Source: Capsicum annuum
Lineage: Eukaryota; Streptophyta; Magnoliopsida; Solanales; Solanaceae
Assembly: GCF_002878395.1 (NCBI RefSeq)
Contig: NW_025862266.1
Coordinates: 266,093 to 330,092, forward strand
Length of the DNA: 64,000 nucleotides
Direction of reading: 5' to 3'
Made by a program: the position numbers and the translations under genes. Of this stretch, positions 11,856 through 23,933 are shown piece after piece (positions within the stretch are counted from its first letter, which is position 1; each line of letters starts with the position of its first letter). The notes beneath the pieces were generated by a model. The model did not search any database, had not been told where the DNA came from, and saw nothing but the letters and a program-made list of their open reading frames with translations.

Positions 11856-12610
11856 GTAAGGTCTTGGAATATTGGGACCCTTTAGGGTAAGCCCGTAGAG
11901 TTTGTAAAGATTCTTAAGAAGAGAAGAATTAATATTGCGTATGTTCAGGAGACTAGGTAGGTAGGATCTAAGGCTAGGGATATGGATAGGTACAAGCTAT
12001 GGTAATTAGGGATTGAGGGTGTTGGAATGGAGTGGGCATCTTAGTGAATGAGGAACTGAGAGGCTAGGTGGTAGAGGTTAAGAAGGTAATCGACAGGATA
12101 ATAAAGATTAAGTTGGTCATAAGGGGTTTTATATTGCATGTGTGTACTGTGTATGCGCTGTAGGTGGGCTGAGAAGAAGAGGTGAAAGAAAGATTTTGGG
12201 AGGATTTGGATAAGGTGGTGAGAAGCGTACCTAGCTCAGAGAAGATTGTCATAGCAGGGGAATTTAATGCCCATATTAGGGTATTATTGGAAGGCTACGA
12301 TGATATGCATAGAGGTTTTGGTTTCAGTGATAAGAATAGTGAGGTAGCTACTCAATTGGATTTTACAAGGGATTTTGAGTTGGTGGTAGTGAATGTGAGT
12401 TGTTTGAAGAAGAAGGATCACCTAATTACCTTCCGAAGTGTGATAGCTAAGACTCAAATTGACTTTTTACTACTTAGGAAGGGGGACAGGGCATTATGTA
12501 AGGACTGTAAAGTTATTTTGAGTGAGCATCTTTTGACCCAGCACAGGCTTATAGTGATGGACTTGTCTATCAAGAATTGCAAGATGAGAAGATTTGAAGA
12601 GTCGTCATAG
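11856..12610 (+). pseudogene. LINE endonuclease domain, broken
   Basis: The frame shows the family order of the EEP (exonuclease-endonuclease-phosphatase) fold. First is a WNIGTL start (about 11870), then an INIAYVQET motif (about 11930) carrying the metal-binding Glu. GEFNAH follows (about 12260), where the family has GDFN, so the Asp is changed to Glu. Next come ITFRS and IDFLL (about 12430-12470), and a C-terminal TQH where SDH is usual (about 12540). The last 142 codons (12182-12610) are open, but earlier stops lie around 11885, 11957 and 12003. The enzyme would nick target DNA for target-primed reverse transcription. Altered catalytic residues and stops argue for a dead copy. Confidence 0.75.
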
Positions 12611-12779
12611 AATTAAGTAGGGTAGCTTGATGACCGTTAGTACACTGGAGATAGGGGAAAATATAGAGTGTTTGGGGTTGTAGGAGTGCAGGGGGGGTGT
12701 AGATGTTATGTGGGAGAGGGAGGCCAACTGTATCACATAGACTGTTAGAGATATGTTGGGGGTCTCGAGGGGTCGGACA

Positions 12780-14700
12780 GGACGTCATAAAAGGGACTGG
12801 TGGTGGAATGAAGATGTGAAAAAGAAAGTGGAGATTAAGAAGGAGGTGTATGTTAAGTTAATTAGGAGTAAAGATAAAGAGGAGAAGCGGGTAAATAGGA
12901 AGGTTTACAAAGTAGCATAGAAGTAGGCTAAGTTACCAGTTACGGTTGCTAAGACTGCAGTGTTCGACAGCTTGTATGCAGGGTTAGAGGAAAAAGGTGG
13001 GGAAAAGATATTGTATAGGCTTGCTAAGGCTAGGGAGCGGAAGGGTCGTGACCTCGATCAAGTGAAGTGCATTAAGGGGGAGGATGGTAGTGTTTTAGTT
13101 GAGGATGTTAATATTATAAGGAGATGGCAAAAGTACTTTAATAGCCTTTTGAACAAGGAGGCAGATAGAGGCATTGAGTTAGGGAAGCTAAAGCATTCTG
13201 AAAAGAGCCGTGATTTCAGTTACTGTAGGTGTTTAAGGGTGAGAATGTTAGAGAGGCTTTTCATAGGATACAGAGATGTAGGGCGACGGGGCCAGATGAG
13301 ATTTCGGTTGATTTTTGGAAGTATGCTGGTAGGGCAGGTTTAAGGTGGTTGACTGATTTGTTTAACGATATTTTCAAGACTTCGAGAAAGCCTGAGGCTT
13401 GGAGATAGAGTACAATGATTCCGTTATATGAAAACAAGGGTGACATCCATAGTTGTAATAACTATAGGGGTATTAAGTTGTTGGGTAACACTGTGAAGAT
13501 TTGGGAGAGAGTAGTTGAGTGGAGGATGAGGAGGGTCATATCCAATTCGGAGAATCAGTTTGGATTTATGCATGGTCTCTCAACGATATAGGTAATCCAC
13601 CTGGTGAGGAGATTGGTGGAGCAGTATAGAAAAAGGAAGAGAGATTTGAACATGGTGTTTATCGACCTAGAAAAGGCGTATGATAGATTCTCGAGGGATG
13701 TTCTTTAGAGATGCTTGGAGGTAAAGAGGGGTTCCGGTGGTATACATCAGAGCTATTAAGGACATGTACGATGGAGGGAAGAACTATATGAGGACAGCGG
13801 GAGGAGACTCAAAGTAGTTTTCAATCGAGATAGGGTTGCATCAGGGATCGACTCTTAGTCTATTTCTTTTTGCGTTGGTGATGGACATGTTGACGCGGAG
13901 GAGTATCCAAGGTGACGTACCTTGGTGTATGTTATTTATGGACCATGTAGTGAGAATTGATAAGATACAGAGAGGTGTGAATAATAAATTAGAGGTCTGG
14001 AGACAAACCCTTGAGTCTAAGGGGTTCAGGTTGAGTAGGTCAAAGACGGAATATTTGGAATGCAAGTTTACTGAATTGAGGTTGGAGAACGAAGTGGTGG
14101 TGAGGTTGGACTCCCAAGATGTTTGTAAGAGGGACATTTTTAAGTATCTTGGGTCTACGAATCAGGGAAATGGTGAGATTGATGAGGATGTCTCTAAGCG
14201 TATTGGAGTAGGATGGATGAAGTGGAGGCTCGCCTCAGGGGTGTTGTGTGATATGAAAGTGCCCCTTAAGCTTAAAGACAAATTCTATAGACTGGCAGAT
14301 CGTCCAGCCATGTTGTATGGAGCGGAGTGTTGGCCAGTTAAGCGCTCCCACATCTAAAAATTAAATGTGGTAGAAATGAGAATGTTGCGTTGAATGTGTG
14401 GGCTTACTATAGAGGGTAGAGTAAGGAATGAGATTATCTGAGAGAAGGTGGGAGTGGCTTCGGTGGAGGATAAAATGCGGGAAGAAATGCTGAGATGGTT
14501 TAGGCATATGATGAGGAGGGGCATGGATGCCTAAGTTTGTAGGTAAGAGAGGCTAGCTTTAGATGAATTTAGAAGGGGTAGAGGTAGGCTAAACAAATAC
14601 TGGAGGGAGGTAATTAGACATGACATGGAGCAGCTTCAACTGACTGAGGATATGACCTTATATAGAAAGGTGTAGAGGGTGGAGATAAGGGTAGAAGGCT
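12780..14700 (+). pseudogene. LINE reverse transcriptase domain, broken
   Basis: RT motifs appear in order. A linker is open at 12960-13343. The motif A region is [12 protein letters not shown] (about 13650-13690) with its Asp. An HQGSTLS block (about 13840) corresponds to the family's HQGSALSP. The catalytic position near 13940 reads FMDH where the family has FADD, so the paired Asp residues are lost. A clear RTE-type block, [20 protein letters not shown], follows (about 14000-14060). The frame 13836-14357 is open, and stops lie at 13588, 13709 and 13815 and after 14357. The protein would copy LINE RNA at the nicked target, and this copy cannot. Confidence 0.8.
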
Positions 14701-14949
14701 AGTGTGAGTGTGTGGGTTGTAGGATGCACTTAGGAGAGATCTTATATAGCTAGGGAAGTAACCCTAGTACTGTGTAAATAGGTGGGTGCTCTTTTTCTTA
14801 TGTCTTAGTTCCTATTTATCTTATTTCATGTCACTAGTATTTTCTCATATTTTGTATTTCTACGATTACTATTTTTATCATTTCTTATTCCTGATTTTCT
14901 TTTATGTCTTCCATCCCCCCCCCCCCATATCTATTGTTCTTTATCTTGA

Positions 14950-15068
14950 GCTAGGTGTCTATCGAAAACAGCCTCTCTACTTCTTTGAAGGTAGCAGTAT
15001 GGACTGTGTACATCTTACCTTCCCTAGACCGTACTTTGTGGGAATACACTGGGTTTGTTGTTGTATAT
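14950..15068 (+). other. Conserved 3' tail of the plant RTE LINE
   Basis: The end contains gcctctctac, gtagcagtatggactgtgtac, a cttccctagacc block and gggtttgttgttgt. This is the tail layout familiar in plant RTE LINEs and in SINEs that use their machinery, ending in TTG repeats. It supports the LINE boundary. A C8-9 homopolymer lies just upstream at about 14920. Confidence 0.7.
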
Positions 15069-15189
15069 TTATTTTCTTATTAAAATTCTTTTTTAGTAAA
15101 TACATGTATAAATTATAGTGGGACTCTATACATTGAAGACAATGAAATATAAAAAAAAAAATCCATACAATCTCTCTTAAATTTCTTCA

Positions 15190-15201
15190 TGGTGTCAGAG
15201 C
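15190..15201 (+). other. Copia 1 primer-binding site
   Basis: tggtgtcagagc directly follows the LTR end. It differs by one base from TGGTATCAGAGC, the complement of the 3' end of plant initiator tRNA-Met, which primes minus-strand DNA synthesis in this group. Confidence 0.85.
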
Positions 15202-15266
15202 AGTAACATTTGCTAGCTTACCTATTTTAATTCCTTCAATTTTTTTCTCTCTCCATTCTTCAAAGG

Positions 15267-16330
15267 ATGTCAAATTTCACTGCTGAGAGCTCTGAAAGCA
15301 CTCATAATACCACATCTTGACAAGATAATGGAATCACTATTGATAATTCTCATCCCTTATTTCTTCATCCATTTGTTGCATCGAGAATGGTCTTGGTCAA
15401 TACTCCCTTTAATGGCATGGGATATCCAGTATGGAGAAGGTCTATTCATATCTCTCTTTCAGCAAAAAAAATTGTGCTTCATAGATGAAACTTGTCCTGC
15501 TCTAGACCTGGATGATCCGACTTTTAAACTTTAGAGTCGCTGCAACTACTTGGTAACATCTTGGCTTTTAAATTCTCTTTCTTTAGGATATTTCTTCCAA
15601 TGTTCTTTATTTCAGAATGGCCAAAGATCATTAATCAGATCTAGAAAATAGATTTGGCCAACCTAATATGGAAAATCGTATCATCTGCAGTAAAAATTAG
15701 CAGAGTTAGTCAAGGGATCTAATGATATTAATGGATACTTTAACAAGATGAAAAGTTTATGGGATGAGTTGGACATATCCAATGCTAATGTGCTTTGCAC
15801 CTATGTGTGTTCATGTGAAGGAAAAAATGATCCAATTCAAAAAAGATGAGAGGCTCATTCATTTCCTCATGGGATTGAATGATACCTATGCACCGGCCAG
15901 AAGCAATATTCTTATTATTAATCCTTTATCCTCTATGAACCATGCTTATTCTCCCTTGATGTAGGATGAAAATCAGAGAGAAAATTATCTCTCTTCTCAG
16001 TTTCCCAAAGATAGCTCATTCTTAATGGTAGAAAAATCAGTTATCTCAAAAAATCAACTGAATATTCAACAAAAAACTGGACCTGGATCTGGATTTAACT
16101 ACAATCAGAAAGTTGGGTATACTTTTTTCAAAGGAAATACTTACGAAGGAAAGAAAAACAACCTATTGTCTAATTATTGCAAGATGACTAATCACACTAT
16201 AAATAATTGTTATAGGATAATAGGTTTTTCATCAGATTTTAAGTTCATCAAATTCAAAAAATTTCAAGGAACTGTGAGAAACAACTCTGCCAGTCCAATG
16301 AAAGAACCATAAGGGAATCAATCTATTCTT
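15267..16330 (+). pseudogene. Copia 1 gag, broken
   Basis: A frame starting at ATG 15267 has the N-terminal copia gag pattern (HPLFLHPFVASRMVL, then YPVWRRS and LSAKKI). Stops and frameshifts split it. A middle block (15764-15964) ends in a LNDTYAPARSNILI segment typical of gag. A third block (16025-16312) carries a degenerate zinc knuckle, SNYCKMTNHTINNC, in which the first Cys is Ser. Gag normally assembles the cytoplasmic particle and binds element RNA. At least three disruptions exist, so it is a relic. Confidence 0.75.
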
Positions 16331-16438
16331 GCTGCCTTTGAGAATCTTAATTTTTCTTAGCAACTCTCCCCAAGTCAATTCAATCAACTTGTTCTTCTCT
16401 TAAAACATATTCAATATGGAAAAACTGTTGGATCAGAA

Positions 16439-17466
16439 GTGAATGCGAACTCAGCTGCTGGTATATATTTTGAACATTCACCCTCTTGTTATTCATTACA
16501 TAAATCAAATTATACATCATGGATTATTGATTCAGGAGCCTCTAAGCACATGTTCTTTGATCCTAACTCTTTCTTATCTCCCATACCTTTACCTAAGCTT
16601 ATAATGATCAGGTTACCTAATTTATCTAGAGTAAAGGTTACAAACTATTTCTCTTCTGCCTAATTTTTTACTCAGAAATGTCCTTCATATCCATATTTCA
16701 GATATAATTTACTCTTGATTCATAAATTATGTCTATCTTTCAAGTGTTTCATCATGTTCACATCTACTGGTTGTCTTTTACAAGACCCTTTGGAGATCCT
16801 TCAAGGTTTTGGTAAAGTCAAAGACGGACTATGCATATCAGAGCCAAACTCGCACTCAACCTCTTGCTAAAAAAACATTACATTGTTCAATAAAAGATCT
16901 ACTTCTCATTCTGTTTTAGATTCAGTAGTATTATTTCCTAAATGTTTTTATTCTTATTCCGTTATAGATTTAGTTTTTGTCCCTATTTCGGCCAAATCAC
17001 TATCTGATGTAATGTTATGGCATGTAAGATTAGGGCATTTTCCTTTCAAATGCAATGAAATATATAAGTTTAATTTCTTTTTCTTCAAATTTTAATTGTC
17101 CTTGCATTGTTTTCCCCTTTGCAAGACAATCTAGATTACCATTTCCAATTAGTCATATCAAGAGTAAAGGAATTTTTTATCTTCTTCACATTGACATCTG
17201 TGGTCCATATAAGGTTCCTCCTTATAATGGAAATAAATACTTTCTGACAATTGTGGGTGATTTTAATAGAGGGACTTGGACCTATTTGTTGACTATAAAT
17301 CAAATGTTTTTCAGTACTAAAGAGTTTTTTGTGCATGATAGAAAGACAGTTCAATGCTAAAGTTGGAATGATAAGATCCGACAATGCCTTGGAACTAGGG
17401 AATAGTGCTGAAACATCTTATTTTTTATAATCTCAAGGGATTCTACATAAAACTTCTTACATAGAT
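16439..17466 (+). pseudogene. Copia 1 protease and partial integrase, interrupted
   Basis: Protease is visible as WIIDSGASKHMF (about 16525) with an intact DSG active site. Next is the integrase zinc-finger region, LWHVRLGHFPF (about 17015), then the start of the DDE core, HIDICGPY with its first Asp (about 17190) and TIVGDF. A frame near 17375 reads IRSDNALELG, carrying the second catalytic Asp. Stops lie between these segments. The coding sequence is cut at 17466 by the chromovirus LTR just after an ILHKTSY-like motif, so the third acidic residue is absent. Confidence 0.8.
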
Positions 17467-20176
17467 TGTAACACCCCGATTCGCTGAACCGGAATGCTAC
17501 ACGGTGCTCATGACCCTGAGGGACCACAAGCTAACCCATGACTGATATCTGTACCTGTATACTAAAAATCATGATATAATAATGCGGAATACATAGAACT
17601 TTAAGGCTATAAGGTTCAACTGAATACAATCATGTGGATGAAAATACCCAAAACAATTCAATCTGAACGTAAATCTGAACATGAATCTGAAAGCCTATAA
17701 ACTATCTGAATAAGGAGTTGAAGGAACATGTCTCCAACTAACTCCATAAAACTGAACTGAAGAAATAAATAAATGTATAAAATCATATTGTCCTCGAATT
17801 AATGAGGACTAACTGTGTCTCTGCGACTGGAATGCTACCGCTACTTCTGGGATGGAGCTCGTGTCTCGGAACCTATGGTGTAACATGAAAAGAAAGTACC
17901 ATAGCGCAAATGCGTCAGTACAACTAGAGTACAGAGTATACGAGGAAGGTAGGCTGAGCATAAAGGGTTTCATGCATGAACAACACTGACTGACTAATAT
18001 GAATGTGGGAGTGCAAACACACATATATAGAAACTGGGACCGTGAATACATGATAGCTTGACCTGTAAGCTAATACATATTTTACTAATAACTGTCATGA
18101 CTGATACTGAAACTGATAACATGGACGACTGTATATGATAGTCCTATATATACTGAAATCTGTAGAACCCCCTGAGTTCTTTTACTGAGACTGATACTGA
18201 AACTATGGGAGGTAGTGTTTAACCGACATGCCCCATGTATGCCGTTATGGCTAATCTGGGGTCCAATCTATGCCCCTACTAGAGGGGTGTCAATACCGTG
18301 CCATGGGTAAGGACATCCTTTGAGTGACCCTTATATAATGGATACTCAATGAGAATAGAGGGAACCCTAAACTAACGGGTAAAGGAACCTCATCAACCCT
18401 AATCAAACGGGTTAAGATGTCTCAACCTATGCTGGCTACGTAGTTCAGGAACATAAGGATGACTACGAAGAATCACACCCTGAACTGGCAGGTGAGTTCC
18501 CATCCTTGGGTTCACTCGGTGCTAACCTCTACTCCCACCTGGAGTGACTGGACATGAATAACTGACTGTGCATGACTTAATCTTACTGAATTCCGTTGAC
18601 TGGCGGAATGTTACTGGTATCTCACATTGACTAAGACATGAGGGTTTCCTGTGTCACATGACTGACTGAAGTCTATGGAATCATAGCTTGAGTTCGGATA
18701 TCGTAAAACATGATATGGATCTAGGCACACAGCTATAGTTTTCGGGTACAAGTACCCCCAAGACTCTATGGAAGGAAACTGACACACATGACTGACTTGA
18801 TCATAAGAGTAGAGTCCATAATATATAATATCATAAGTAGGGATCTCATACTATGCATGGTTATCAACAATGTATTGCATGGAAAGGATTTCATATCACA
18901 TGGAAGTACTTGCACAATCTTAATATCATGTTCATTGCATAATCATATTGGCAACACATACCAATAGCATAGAAGTTCATGTGGATTGCGTGGTTATCGT
19001 ACATCTTGTTCATAAGTAGGATTTGTAAGTAAACATAGCATAATTTCATAAGAATAGTTCATGAATATTCCAACAACATTTGCAAGGCACATTATCAACA
19101 TAGAAGTCATTGGAACGTAAAGGCATATCATGAATCCTTCACTTAGTCACAATTTAGCTATATTGCATGATTTCTAGTTTTTTAGGCATTTTATCAAACA
19201 CCTTACATGCACATCTTAAGCATAGGTGAAATAATAAAATTATACATCATGAACAACCAAATTTACGTGTTTCCAACTCATATGATATCATGAATTCACA
19301 AAAACATATAAAGATTCCATCTTGGTAATCACCCAATATCAACAACATGATCATCAACACCCAGCAATATAGAAATCATACTTTATAATAAAAAGAGGCT
19401 TTTTGAGCTTTATGGATATAAGGGATCTATATATCAACTCACGCATACCTTAGATGGAAAGATTCTTGATGATTGACGGAGGAATTTCCTTGAAATCGGA
19501 TCTTCAAGCTTAGTTATGCAACCCTAGTTGTTTTTTTCTTTTAGTGCTCTTAGATAATGAGCTTTGAGATGAAAATAGGGTTGTAATATGTTTAGAAGTT
19601 ATATATTTCGTAGGGTTGAGTTTAGAGACGTGTAAGGAGTGTTAAAATACTTAATTACCCTTAAAACAACTCAAAACGGAGTATTTTTGACACCTGGAAT
19701 TGACTTACGTGGCGCCCAAGTGATTGACTAAGCTAGGTTAGGCGGCGCCTAACCAATCACCTATGCTTAGGTTGGGCGGCGCCTAACCAATCGCCTATGC
19801 TTACTGTCTCTCACAAAAATGGGCATAACTTTTCGTTTGGATATTGGATTAAGGCAAAATTAGTATCGTTGGAAAGCTAATTCGATTCTCTACAATTTGG
19901 TGGGTCTAAATCAACCAAAATACCACATTAATATTGAGTTATACTCGTTCAAAGATGACCCTTGCAAAATCAAACACTAAAACTTGCTGGATTCAAAAAC
20001 TCTTAGCTTGTATTACCTTAAGTGACTCATATGAACATGTTTAATGCATCATAAGCTATCCTACCACTAGGATATTCATTGTAAGTCATGTACTTAAGTA
20101 TGCATCACAGGATAGGAGATTTTATATGTAGGAATACTTATTCATTTCCTAGCTTAGAAACATACGGGGTCTTACA
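17467..20176 (-). mobile_element. Chromovirus 1 3' LTR
   Basis: Read on the minus strand it begins TGTAAGACCCC and ends GGGTGTTACA, so it has proper TG and CA ends over 2710 bp. The left end matches the remnant at 25272. Within it, about 19735-19800 holds two copies of the palindrome-rich GGCGGCGCCTAACC motif about 40 bp apart. This section is shared in design with chromovirus 2 LTRs. Confidence 0.9.
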
Positions 20177-20195
20177 ATATCTCCCCCTTGGGAAC
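20177..20195 (-). other. Chromovirus 1 polypurine tract
   Basis: The minus strand reads CCCAAGGGGGAGATAT immediately before the 3' LTR, the usual site for plus-strand priming after RNase H cleavage. Confidence 0.85.
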
Positions 20196-20439
20196 ATTCG
20201 TCCTCGAATGAGAATTTACTGAGAAGGGACACAAGACAATAGAACCTGAACTGAACATGAAGAACTAAAACTTAGTCTCATGACTGACATGCTAAACATA
20301 CTAAACTCATGCATATCTGATGCACAGACAACTAATACATGAATGCTTGACTGAGTATGAAACAGTTAATAGGTACTAAGTTTATACTGGAAACATGAAC
20401 GTGAACTAAATAAGATTAAGGAGAACTATTACCTAGAGC

Positions 20440-20950
20440 TTGATCTGAATTGGCAGGGAAGAGGTGATGATACTTGGTACGCATATCTGCTTCTACTTCC
20501 CAAGTAGCTCCCTCATGAGACTGATTTTGCCAAAGAACCTTGACTAGAGGGACTTATTTGTTCCTCAATCTACGAGTTTGATAATCTAAGATTTCGACTG
20601 GAATCTCTTCATAAGAGAGGCTATTCTGAATGGCGATGCTCTGAATAGGGACAACAACTGCTGGGTCACCTATGCACTTCTTTAGCAAAGAGACATGGAA
20701 GAATGGATGGACTGAGGCTAGATCTGAAGGCAACTCAAGCTCATAAGCTACCTTTCCGAAGCGACAAAGAATTCTGAATGGACCGACATATCAGGGACTG
20801 AGTTTCCCTTTCATGCCGAACCTCTTCACTCCCTTTATGGGAGAGATCTTAAGTTAGACAGTCATTGACCTCAAACTCGAGATCCTTTCTACGAACATCT
20901 GCATAGGACTTCTGTCGGCTCTGAGCAGCCCAGAGTCTCTCTCTGATCAA
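20440..20950 (-). pseudogene. Chromovirus 1 integrase C-terminus with chromodomain-like tail
   Basis: On the minus strand, after a stop at 20951, the frame continues with a QKSYADVRRKDLEFEV segment. It then shows KLSP and IGPF-type motifs, a [13 protein letters not shown] block and finally KVLWQNQ..ATWEVEADM, the end of a chromodomain. In this lineage the chromodomain targets integration to heterochromatin. Stops near 20856 and 20792 interrupt it. Confidence 0.7.
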
Positions 20951-21640
20951 CTAAACTTTCTCTAAGGTGTCGAATACTAAATCAGGACCTATGACTGAGG
21001 CCTCACTAACTTCAAACCAACCAATCGGAGATCTACATCTTCTACCATAGAGAGCTTCTAATGGAGCCATCTGAATACTAGAATGATTGCTATTGTTGTT
21101 TGCAAACTCAACCAAAGGCAAGCGGTCCTCCCAGCTTCCCTTGAAGTCAATTGCACACAACCTTAGAATATATTCAAGAGTCTGAATGTTCCTTTTTGCT
21201 TGACCATTTATATGAGGATGAAATGTTATGCTGAGTTGGACTTGGGTACCGAGACCCTGTTGGAATGCTTTCCAAAAGTGAGAAGTGAACTGGGTACCTC
21301 TTTCTGAGATAATAGATCGTGGAACACCATGTAATCTGACCAACTCCCTGATATAGAGTTTGGTATAATCCTTGGCGAAAAAAGAAGTACGAATAGGAAG
21401 GAAATGAGCTGACTTGGTTATTCTATCTATAATGACCCAGACTGAATCATGCTGATGACGAGTTCTAGGCAAACCCGTCATGAAGTCCATGTTAACTTCT
21501 TCCTACTTCCAAGTAGGAATGGTGAACTCTTGCATGGAACCACTAGGTTTTTGATGCTCTATCTTAACCTGCTAACATGTAGAGCACTTAGCCACAAACT
21601 TTACAATATCTCTCTTCATCCCACTCTACCAATAGATCTC
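20951..21640 (-). pseudogene. Chromovirus 1 integrase core, active site changed
   Basis: An open stretch of 179 codons (21490-20951) starts with MDFMTGLPR, giving the first catalytic Asp. The second acidic position reads SERGTQF where SDRGTQF is usual. The third reads NGQAKRNIQT where GQAERTIQT is usual, so Glu is replaced by Lys. The HHCC finger region precedes it (about 21640-21500) with a stop in it. The protein would insert element DNA, but replacement of the catalytic Glu makes activity very unlikely. Confidence 0.85.
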
Positions 21641-21939
21641 CTGAATGTCGTGGTACATCTTAGTGGACCCTGGATGAATAGAGTATTGCACACCATCCAC
21701 TTCTGTAAGTATTCGCTGCCTTAATTCATCTACACCTGGAACACATAGATGACCCTGACAACAAACAACACCATCTCCCCCTTAGGATAAAACATCGACT
21801 TTCTGATTCTGAACTGACTCTTTGAGATTGACAAGTCTAGGATCCCTTTTTTGTTTCTCTTTCACCTCGGAAACTAGAGATGACTCTGAACTACTATGAA
21901 CACATACACCACCCTCTGAAGAATCGACTAAGCGAATGC

Positions 21940-22500
21940 CTAGTCTGGCAAGCTAATGGATCTCCTAAGCCATATTTTTCTTACTATCCTCAAGATGAGA
22001 AATACTACCCATGGAGAGTCGACTGAGAGCGTCAGCCAAAACATTGGCCTTGCCGGATGATAAAGAACACTCATGTCATAATCCTTCAAGAGCTCTAACC
22101 ACCTTCTCTGGTGAAGATTGAGATCTTTTTGGGAAAAAACATACTGGAGGCTTTTATGGTCTATGAAGACATCTACATGAACTCCATAGAGATAATGCCT
22201 CCAAATCTTCAAGGCAAAAACTACCGCTGCTAACTCAAGATCATGAGTAGGATAATTCTTGTCATGTGGATTTAACTGTCTGGAGGCGTAGGCTATGACC
22301 TTACCGTGTTGCATGAGGCCACAACCTAAACCCACTCTGGATGCATCACCATAGACTACAAAACTGTATGAACCATCGGGCATAGCTAGAACTGGAGTGG
22401 AGGCGAGTCGAGTCTTCAACTCTTGAAAGCTTTTCTCGCACGAATCTGGCCACTAAAACTTAATCTTCTTCTGAGTCAATCTGGACATGGGAGATGCAAT
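21940..22500 (-). pseudogene. Chromovirus 1 RNase H domain
   Basis: The 159-codon open stretch (22419-21940) has [13 protein letters not shown] (first catalytic Asp), [23 protein letters not shown] (Glu) and [11 protein letters not shown], the standard order of gypsy RNase H. In the last block Ile replaces the usual Thr next to the Asp. It follows the RT in the polyprotein but lies in another frame. The C-terminal part drifts out of frame after HPARP. Confidence 0.85.
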
Positions 22501-23138
22501 AGAAGAAAATCCCTCGACAAACTGTCTGTAAAGCCAGCCAAACCCAAGAAACTCCTAATATCTGATAGAGATACAGGTCTGGGCCAATTTCTTACTGCCT
22601 CAGTTTTCTGAGGATCTACACTAATTCCATCATCGGAAACAATATGGCCAAGGAATGCTACTGATCTTAGCCAAAATTCGTACTTGCTGAACTTAGCAAA
22701 TAATTGGTGATCCTTGAGAGTCTGAAGAACAATCTTGAGATGGTATGCATGATCACATTCTATGAGAGAATAGACCAAAATATCATCTATAAAGACTATG
22801 ACAAGCATGTCCAAGTACTGCTTGAACACACGATTCATGAAATCCATAAAAGCTGCAGGGGCATTGGTAAGACCAAATGACATAACTAAAAATTCAAAGT
22901 GACCATACCGAGTACAGAAAGATATCTTCGAAATGTCATATTCTCTAACTCTGAGCTGATGATAGCCTGATCTGAGGTCTATCTTAGAGAAGTAACTGGC
23001 ACCCTGAAGTTGGTCGAATATAACATCAATATAAGGGAAGAGGATATCTGTTCTTGATCGTGACCTTGTTGAGTTGATGGTAATCAATACACATCCCGAG
23101 AGAACCGTCTTGCTTGCGCACGAGTAATACTGGCGCAC
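22476..23138 (-). pseudogene. Chromovirus 1 reverse transcriptase, main part
   Basis: The meaningful sequence starts about residue 28 of this 220-codon frame. It includes [15 protein letters not shown] (about residues 50-64, catalytic Asp), [12 protein letters not shown] (about 86-97) and [11 protein letters not shown] (FIDD at 116-119, near 22790), then FLGHIVS and the thumb [11 protein letters not shown]. It is separated from the upstream RT segment by a frameshift around 23040 and from RNase H by another near 22500. All catalytic Asp residues seen are intact. Confidence 0.9.
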
Positions 23139-23802
23139 TCCATGGGGAAATGCTGGGTCTGATGAATCCCTTATCTAAGAGATCCTTCAACTGATCTTTT
23201 AGTTCCTTGAGTTCTGCTGGTTCTATTTTGTATGGCGGAATAGAAATAGGTTGAGTATCCGGAAGAAGGTCTATGTCGAAGTTTATTTTCGTTTCGGGTG
23301 GAATGCCAGGAAGATCTTCGAGAAAGACATCTGAGTATTCATTAACAACAGGGACTTTTTTAAGGCTGGGAGATTCAGAACTGGAATCTTTAACATACAT
23401 GAGATGATACACACACTCCTTAGAAATCATTTTCCTTTCCCGAAGATAGGAAACAAGTTGACCCCTGAACGCTGAAATGCTACCCTTCCACTCTAGGACG
23501 GGCTCATTCGGGAACTGAAATGGAACTATCTTGTTTCTACAGTTGACTGTGGAATAGAAGGAATGAACCCAATCCATGCCAAGAATGACATCAAAATCAG
23601 TCATCTCTAACTCCACTAAATCTGCTGATGTGGATTTCTGAGATATCATAACCGAGCAATTCCTATATACCCGTCGGGCTATGATGGTTTTACCTACTAG
23701 GGTAGAGACTAAGAAGGGAACTGCTAGGACTTTGGGACTGATTCCGAAATCACCTGCTATGTATGGAGTAACAAAAGACAAAGATGCACCCGGGTCTAGC
23801 AA
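23026..23802 (-). pseudogene. Chromovirus 1 protease and RT N-terminus
   Basis: The frame of 258 codons begins at the protease active site, [14 protein letters not shown]. It continues with a [10 protein letters not shown] block (about residues 68-77) typical of gypsy proteases. From about residue 155 it holds the RT entry, DLPGIPP, then a [15 protein letters not shown] block and [15 protein letters not shown] (about 232-246). A frameshift follows. The upstream link to gag is broken near 23820-23930. Confidence 0.9.
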
Positions 23803-23933
23803 AGCATAAAATGAACATGAAAAATTTGTAATGTACTAGTAACGACATCAGGAAAATTTTCCTGATCCTTCCAGGACTAAAGAGCATAGAGTCTGTTTAG
23901 GCATTACCCACTGGTAGCATTGGAAATGGCACC

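Larger units (their letters stand above)
10910..15070 (+). mobile_element. RTE-clade LINE, decayed
   Basis: This non-LTR retrotransposon has an apurinic-type endonuclease region, a reverse transcriptase region and a 3' tail ending in ttgttgtt. The 11-bp string attttcttatt occurs at 10899-10909 and again at 15071-15081, a good candidate target-site duplication fixing both ends. It is AT-rich, so chance is not excluded. The roughly 950-bp 5' region carries a CT-rich tract (11040-11140) and a G-rich stretch (about 11720-11830). Many stops and frameshifts make it inactive. Confidence 0.8.
10787..15189 (+). mobile_element. Copia 1 5' LTR, split by the LINE
   Basis: The LTR begins near tattggagataagg (an expected TG end now reads TA) and is interrupted after 10909. 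It resumes near 15082 with aaaattctttt and ends in cttca at 15189, directly against the primer-binding site. Without the LINE it would be about 230 bp. Its start is inferred from where satellite homology stops. Confidence 0.65.
10787..17466 (+). mobile_element. Ty1/copia element 1, 3' part missing, with nested insertions
   Basis: The order is 5' LTR (split by a LINE), primer-binding site, gag, protease and the start of integrase, all on the plus strand. The element stops at 17466, where a minus-strand chromovirus has inserted into the integrase. No continuation is found after that chromovirus, whose far LTR is cut at 25337 and followed by satellite. Reverse transcriptase, RNase H and the 3' LTR are therefore deleted. 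The left end lies in the satellite, at a site where gggaccc would be expected. Confidence 0.8.

Noticed and set aside
14786..15118. Plus-strand open frame of 110 codons
   Set aside because: It covers the LINE 3' tail and low-complexity pyrimidine DNA and has no protein motif.
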